NCBI GenBank assembly: GCA_026692885.1
Contig: JAPLNJ010000284.1
Location: 1-35,773, forward strand
Direction of reading: 5' to 3'
Source: Planctomycetota bacterium
GTDB lineage: Bacteria > Planctomycetota > Planctomycetia > Pirellulales > Pirellulaceae
Length of the DNA stretch: 35,773 bases
The notes beneath the pieces were generated by a model. It was not told the DNA's origin. It ran no database searches and saw nothing but the letters and a program-made list of their open reading frames with translations. The position numbers and the translations under genes were made by a program. This document shows positions 34,981 to 35,773 of the stretch, piece by piece (positions within the stretch are counted from its first letter, which is position 1; each line of letters opens with the position of its first letter).

Positions 34981-35773
34981 TCAGCCTCCCCACTCTTGGC
35001 ACTGACTCCTGGCGAAGTCGCACATCCCACAGTGGAACCCCGGCCGGAAGTTGAACTGAGCACGGTCCAGTGCGTCGAGATACTCCCGGATAACCGCGAA
35101 CAGCCGGCGGAAATGGACATCCCTGCGGGCAGAGTAGTGGTGGAACTCAGTTTTCGGCGTCTTGGTTTTGATCAGGGATCTGATCTCCAGACCGCCCTCA
35201 TCTCTGCCGGTCGCCTGCCGAAACAAGTACGCGTAACTCGACAGCTGGATCTCGTGCGTGATCTCGAACGGTGTCGTTGACTTCGCGGACGTTTTGAAGT
35301 CGCAGATCCGCGGGCCCTGGTCCTCATCCAGGATCAGATCGACCACACCGAGCAACGGGATGCCGAGCTCCTCGCCGGTCACCGGATCGACAAGCGGGGT
35401 CTCCAGCGACGTCTCGACTGCGATCGGCCTGAGTTCCTGGTCACCGACGTGCTGCAGGTAAGCCTGTACCAGCCCGGCTGCCTGCTGTTTGAACTGCTGA
35501 CTTTCGTCAGCCGATCCAAACTGCAGGTTCTCAGCTGCAACGGCTTCGTCCCAGCTGTCGGTGACACGTTGGATAACGGCGCTCGCGTCCAGGGCGATGC
35601 CGAGCTGTCGATGGCGATAATGCGTCTCAAGCCCATCATGGACCCGTGTCCCGATGAACAGAGCCGGTGTCGTCGGAGACTTGATGCCGTCGATGTAACG
35701 TGCCTTGAACGCGAGGGGACACCGCAGCCATAGGTTGAGGCGACTGGGGCTGATGTAGTCCCAGACGCCGTTG
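34981..35773 (-). CDS. PD-(D/E)XK nuclease with Fe-S cysteines (5' end outside window)
   Basis: 263 residues are visible; the frame stays open to the right edge, so the start is outside the window. It belongs to the RecB/Cas4/AddB-like PD-(D/E)XK class. In visible numbering, a 'ISPSRLNLWLRCPLAFK' start carries Cys18; catalytic residues are His45 (VHDGLE), Asp145 (GVVDLI), Asp158-Phe-Lys160 and Gln176...Tyr180 (EIQLSSY). Cys248, Cys251 and Cys257 follow at the C-terminus. The CXnCX2CX5C pattern matches a [4Fe-4S] cluster as in Cas4 and AddB. It would cut or resect DNA. A decayed second copy lies 9.4 kb to the left in the same orientation. No cas genes or helicase are seen in the window. Confidence 0.9.
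   Translation of the reverse strand, partial: NGVWDYISPSRLNLWLRCPLAFKARYIDGIKSPTTPALFIGTRVHDGLETHYRHRQLGIALDASAVIQRVTDSWDEAVAAENLQFGSADESQQFKQQAAGLVQAYLQHVGDQELRPIAVETSLETPLVDPVTGEELGIPLLGVVDLILDEDQGPRICDFKTSAKSTTPFEITHEIQLSSYAYLFRQATGRDEGGLEIRSLIKTKTPKTEFHHYSARRDVHFRRLFAVIREYLDALDRAQFNFRPGFHCGMCDFARSQCQEWGG

Overview
The window looks like chromosomal DNA of a planctomycete, with an integrated or partly decayed mobile element on its left. This assignment rests on gene content recalled from the phylum, not on a search. The pointers are an ECF sigma factor followed by a membrane-anchored Ser/Thr kinase, a protein with two formylglycine-generating-enzyme-like domains, large PAS/CheB/CheR sensors, and an integrase with a Gly-Phe-Gly-Asn box in place of the usual first Arg box. 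The DNA is GC-rich throughout. Many genes carry only moderate Shine-Dalgarno signals.

Region 1 (1-13.6 kb) is the mobile element. It holds tRNA-Lys(UUU), a tyrosine recombinase, a small excisionase-type HTH gene coupled to a tiny upstream ORF, and a replication module. The module comprises a DUF927-type helicase preceded by a short paralogue of its N-terminal domain, a GGGAAC repeat cluster that is a candidate origin, a primase-polymerase, a Toprim protein that lacks the expected catalytic Glu, a radical SAM protein, and the C-terminal stump of a family A DNA polymerase. It is followed by an antisense hypothetical gene and two genes that each need a frame change to read through. The polymerase stump and frame breaks suggest that the element is decaying, or that the sequence has indel errors.

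Region 2 (14.4-17.4 kb) holds a complete metallo-beta-lactamase/beta-CASP nuclease carrying three double-stranded-RNA-binding domains. It is followed by a non-coding stretch with an exact 31-bp-periodic array and an intrinsic-terminator-like hairpin. This is the most unusual part of the window.

Region 3 (17.8-25.6 kb) is a signalling and membrane region: ECF sigma factor, Ser/Thr kinase with a C-terminal extracytoplasmic-type domain, and two tandem membrane proteins. The membrane proteins share a duplicated N-terminal coiled-coil/transmembrane module but have different C-terminal domains, a zinc-ribbon-like segment in one and two FGE-like domains in the other.

Region 4 (25.6-35.8 kb) opens and closes with two direct copies of a PD-(D/E)XK nuclease gene about 9.4 kb apart. 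The left copy is a decayed fragment. The right copy is intact as far as the window shows and has a four-cysteine Fe-S pattern. Between them lie a hybrid histidine kinase, a CheB-CheR-PAS fusion in the same operon, a DUF2294/MpsC-like gene behind a structured leader with a terminator-like hairpin, and a receiver-PAS-PP2C phosphatase of the RsbU/SpoIIE type. No flagellar or classical chemotaxis genes are visible, so the cluster is probably a dedicated sensory circuit.
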